Shown here one piece after another: positions 62,531 to 64,000 of a stretch of 64,000 nucleotides of DNA (its first letter is position 1; the number at the start of each line of letters is the position of its first letter). Under the pieces are notes generated by a model. The model was given only the letters and a program-made list of their open reading frames with translations. It searched no databases and was not told where the DNA came from. The translations under genes and the position numbers were made by a program. The stretch is from Flavobacterium cupreum (GTDB lineage: Bacteria; Bacteroidota; Bacteroidia; Flavobacteriales; Flavobacteriaceae), in contig NZ_QWDM01000007.1 in NCBI RefSeq assembly GCF_003996965.1, positions 62,001 through 126,000 of the forward strand, written 5' to 3'.

Positions 62531-62633
62531 CAAATATAAGTATTTATACTTATAAAAATACGTAAAATATTTATTTTTTAAGTATTTAAAAAAATCATAT
62601 ATTACGTATTTTGACGTAATCTTTTACGTAGTG
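62531..62633 (-). promoter_or_regulatory. nirB promoter with 8-2-8 operator and half-site array
   Basis: The minus-strand -7 box TATATTTG (62531-62538) overlaps by 3 bases the perfect repeat ATAAGTAT-TT-ATACTTAT (62536-62553). Further related half-sites follow at about 62558 (ATACGTAA), 62579 (TTAAGTAT), 62602 (TTACGTAT), 62613 (GACGTAAT) and 62624 (TTACGTAG). Confidence 0.72.
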
Positions 62634-62771
62634 CGGATTTTGTGCAAATTTAACTGGGAGTATTTTTATAAATTTGAAAAGATTCTAAATAATAATTTCA
62701 AAAAAATGTTGTAAATTCATAAGAATTTTACAGCTGTTTTAGCAGAATAAAATAGTCTTAACATAAATGCT

Positions 62772-63541
62772 ATGAAAAAATCACTTTTAATATTGCTATT
62801 ACTTTCATTGATAACAGGTTGTAAACCAACAGCCGGTAAAATTTCAGAGACAAAAGAAACCACTTCTGAATATGGAACTCAGGAAGATCAAATGAAATAT
62901 TACTTTACAGGAACCGGAAACGAACCTTTCTGGGGAATAAAAATGGGAAGGGAAAATATCGAATTTACATCTTTAATTACAGGGAAAGAGAAATTGATTT
63001 TTCCTGCAGGGGAAGCCATAAAAGCGATGGATGCCAATATAAAAATGTATAAAGTGGCTAATGAAACAGCAACGGCAACCATTTCGATTCAGCAGCTGGA
63101 ATGCCAGAATTCGATGTCGGGAGTCATTTCTCCATTGAAATTAAAAATAATGCGGAACTTACTTTTACAAAATTAGAGGGCTGCGGCAATTACAATACTG
63201 ACTATCGCCTTCATGATATCTGGGTTCTGGAAGAACTAAACGGATTCAAAGTTTTTGTAACTGATTTTCAAAAGGAATTGCCAAGAATCGAAATCAATTC
63301 CTCAGAAAATAAATTTATGGGTTACGGAGGGTGTAATGCGATCAGTGGCAGTATTTTTTATGAAAAAGACCTGTTGCGATTTTCAAAAGTAATTTCGACG
63401 ATGATGGCCTGCGCGCCCGGAAATAAAGAAAGCGAATTTACCAAGGCGCTGCAAAGTACCACTACCTATTCTATCGAAAATCTGAGATTGACACTTTCTA
63501 ATCCTTCCGGAAAACTTCTCGTTTTCAGGAAGGTTGATTAG
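62772..63541 (+). pseudogene. META/HslJ-domain lipoprotein gene with apparent frameshift
   Basis: The first frame (62772-63176) starts with a lipoprotein signal (MKKSLLILLLLSLITGC, Cys17) and runs through a COG3187-like N-terminal domain (YYFTGTGNEPFWGIKMGREN, TISIQQLECQNSMSG) before leaving the family. The next frame carries on with SIEIKNNAELTFTKLEGCGN and a complete META domain (DIWVLEELNGFKVF, NKFMGYGGCNAISGSIFY, ISTMMACAPGNKESEFTKAL) to 63541. One missing base near 63117-63126 explains both halves: adding one T there gives GVHFSIEIKNN. It is either a recent frameshift mutation or an assembly error. Confidence 0.8.
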
Positions 63542-63628
63542 CTTTTTTTTGTTTTCACAAGCAAAGAAAAAAGAAAAATCCGTGTCATCCATTTAAATCC
63601 GTAAAACCCGTGTACAAAGAATCAGGTA

Positions 63629-64000
63629 TTATTCTAACAATTCCTTAGAATCTTCTTCTTTATCGTCTTCAATAAAATCCAGTTCTAAAGCCCTTACGGT
63701 CTGAACGGCGTTTCCGGCGATACCGCGAATCGAACCGTACATTCCTAACGTATTATGGACTACCTTCTCGATTTGTTTTTCGCGTTGTTTCCAGATCCGC
63801 TGCATGGCTCTTTTTTCGGAATCGAGGTCACTTTGCATTTGCGTAAAACCTTCCACAATTCCCTCTACCTGCAAACGGAATTCGTTGCTGGTTAAAAAAT
63901 CATACAACATCGACATTTTATCGCCTTTGTTTTCCTGTGCCTGAACCGCCTGACTCACTTGTATCAAAGATTGACGCAAAACGGCACTTAGACCTTTAAA
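63629..64000 (-). CDS. DUF2130-family protein, C-terminal part (5' end outside window)
   Basis: The frame is open to the window end and reads FKGLSAVLRQSLIQVSQAVQ, then DKMSMLYDFLTSNEFRLQVE, KRAMQRIWKQREKQIEKVVH and NTLGMYGSIRGIAGNAVQTV before an acidic tail. This matches the C-terminus of DUF2130 proteins, which have a long coiled coil and a nuclease-like fold of unproven activity. At least 124 codons are inside the window; the true start lies beyond base 64000. Confidence 0.85.
   Translation of the reverse strand, partial: FKGLSAVLRQSLIQVSQAVQAQENKGDKMSMLYDFLTSNEFRLQVEGIVEGFTQMQSDLDSEKRAMQRIWKQREKQIEKVVHNTLGMYGSIRGIAGNAVQTVRALELDFIEDDKEEDSKELLE

Overview
The window is chromosomal DNA from a member of the Bacteroidota, most likely a Flavobacterium or close relative. 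The evidence is strong A+T bias, two SusC/SusD outer-membrane uptake pairs, promoters of the Bacteroidota type (TAnnTTTG -7 boxes), a Rho factor with a long Asn-rich insert, LytTR and LuxR-type two-component systems, and short degenerate intergenic repeats. No rRNA, tRNA, phage, IS element or CRISPR array was found.

Region 1 (1-12.5 kb, all minus strand): a partial NUMOD4/HNH-like gene, then a LytT-type response regulator and its likely LytS-type kinase bracketing a metalloprotease-SusC-SusD operon, then an ABC exporter. A pair of 11-bp direct repeats exactly 21 bp apart lies just upstream of the metalloprotease and looks like a LytTR operator.

Region 2 (12.6-24.1 kb): housekeeping genes. 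These are truA, a phosphodiesterase, a small LuxR-type two-component pair, a DUF4293 protein, rho, an M28 peptidase, a DUF3667 protein, a dienelactone hydrolase, an Lrp regulator and ornithine aminotransferase. A 249-bp tandem repeat carrying three terminator hairpins follows rho.

Region 3 (24.1-37.7 kb, minus strand): a sulfur-ester island. It holds SusC/SusD, three distinct sulfatases, a YeiH-type exporter, an exported rhodanese-thioredoxin fusion whose rhodanese cysteine is serine, a fatty-acid hydroxylase family enzyme and a 39-residue membrane protein. There are no glycoside hydrolases, so it looks like sulfate-ester scavenging rather than a polysaccharide locus.

Region 4 (38.5-62.5 kb): nitrate assimilation. 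The plus-strand half makes molybdenum cofactor and the siroheme precursor (moeA, a TSUP permease, mobA, cobA, moaD, moeB, moaE, moaC-moaB fusion, moaA). The minus-strand half encodes NirB, NirD, a DUF4202 protein, a NarX-like kinase, a NarL-like regulator, a nitrate transporter with a periplasmic insert, an outer-membrane porin, a nitrate reductase fused to its own reductase domains, and a rubredoxin-tailed protein related to sulfite/nitrite reductase. Four promoters in this region (nirB, nas, narK, moeA) share a half-site fused to the -7 box plus inverted repeats of the form ATAAGTAT-N2-ATACTTAT, which suggests one regulon under the local NarX/NarL-like pair.

Region 5 (62.7-64 kb): a META-domain lipoprotein gene with an apparent frameshift and the C-terminal end of a DUF2130 gene cut by the window edge.
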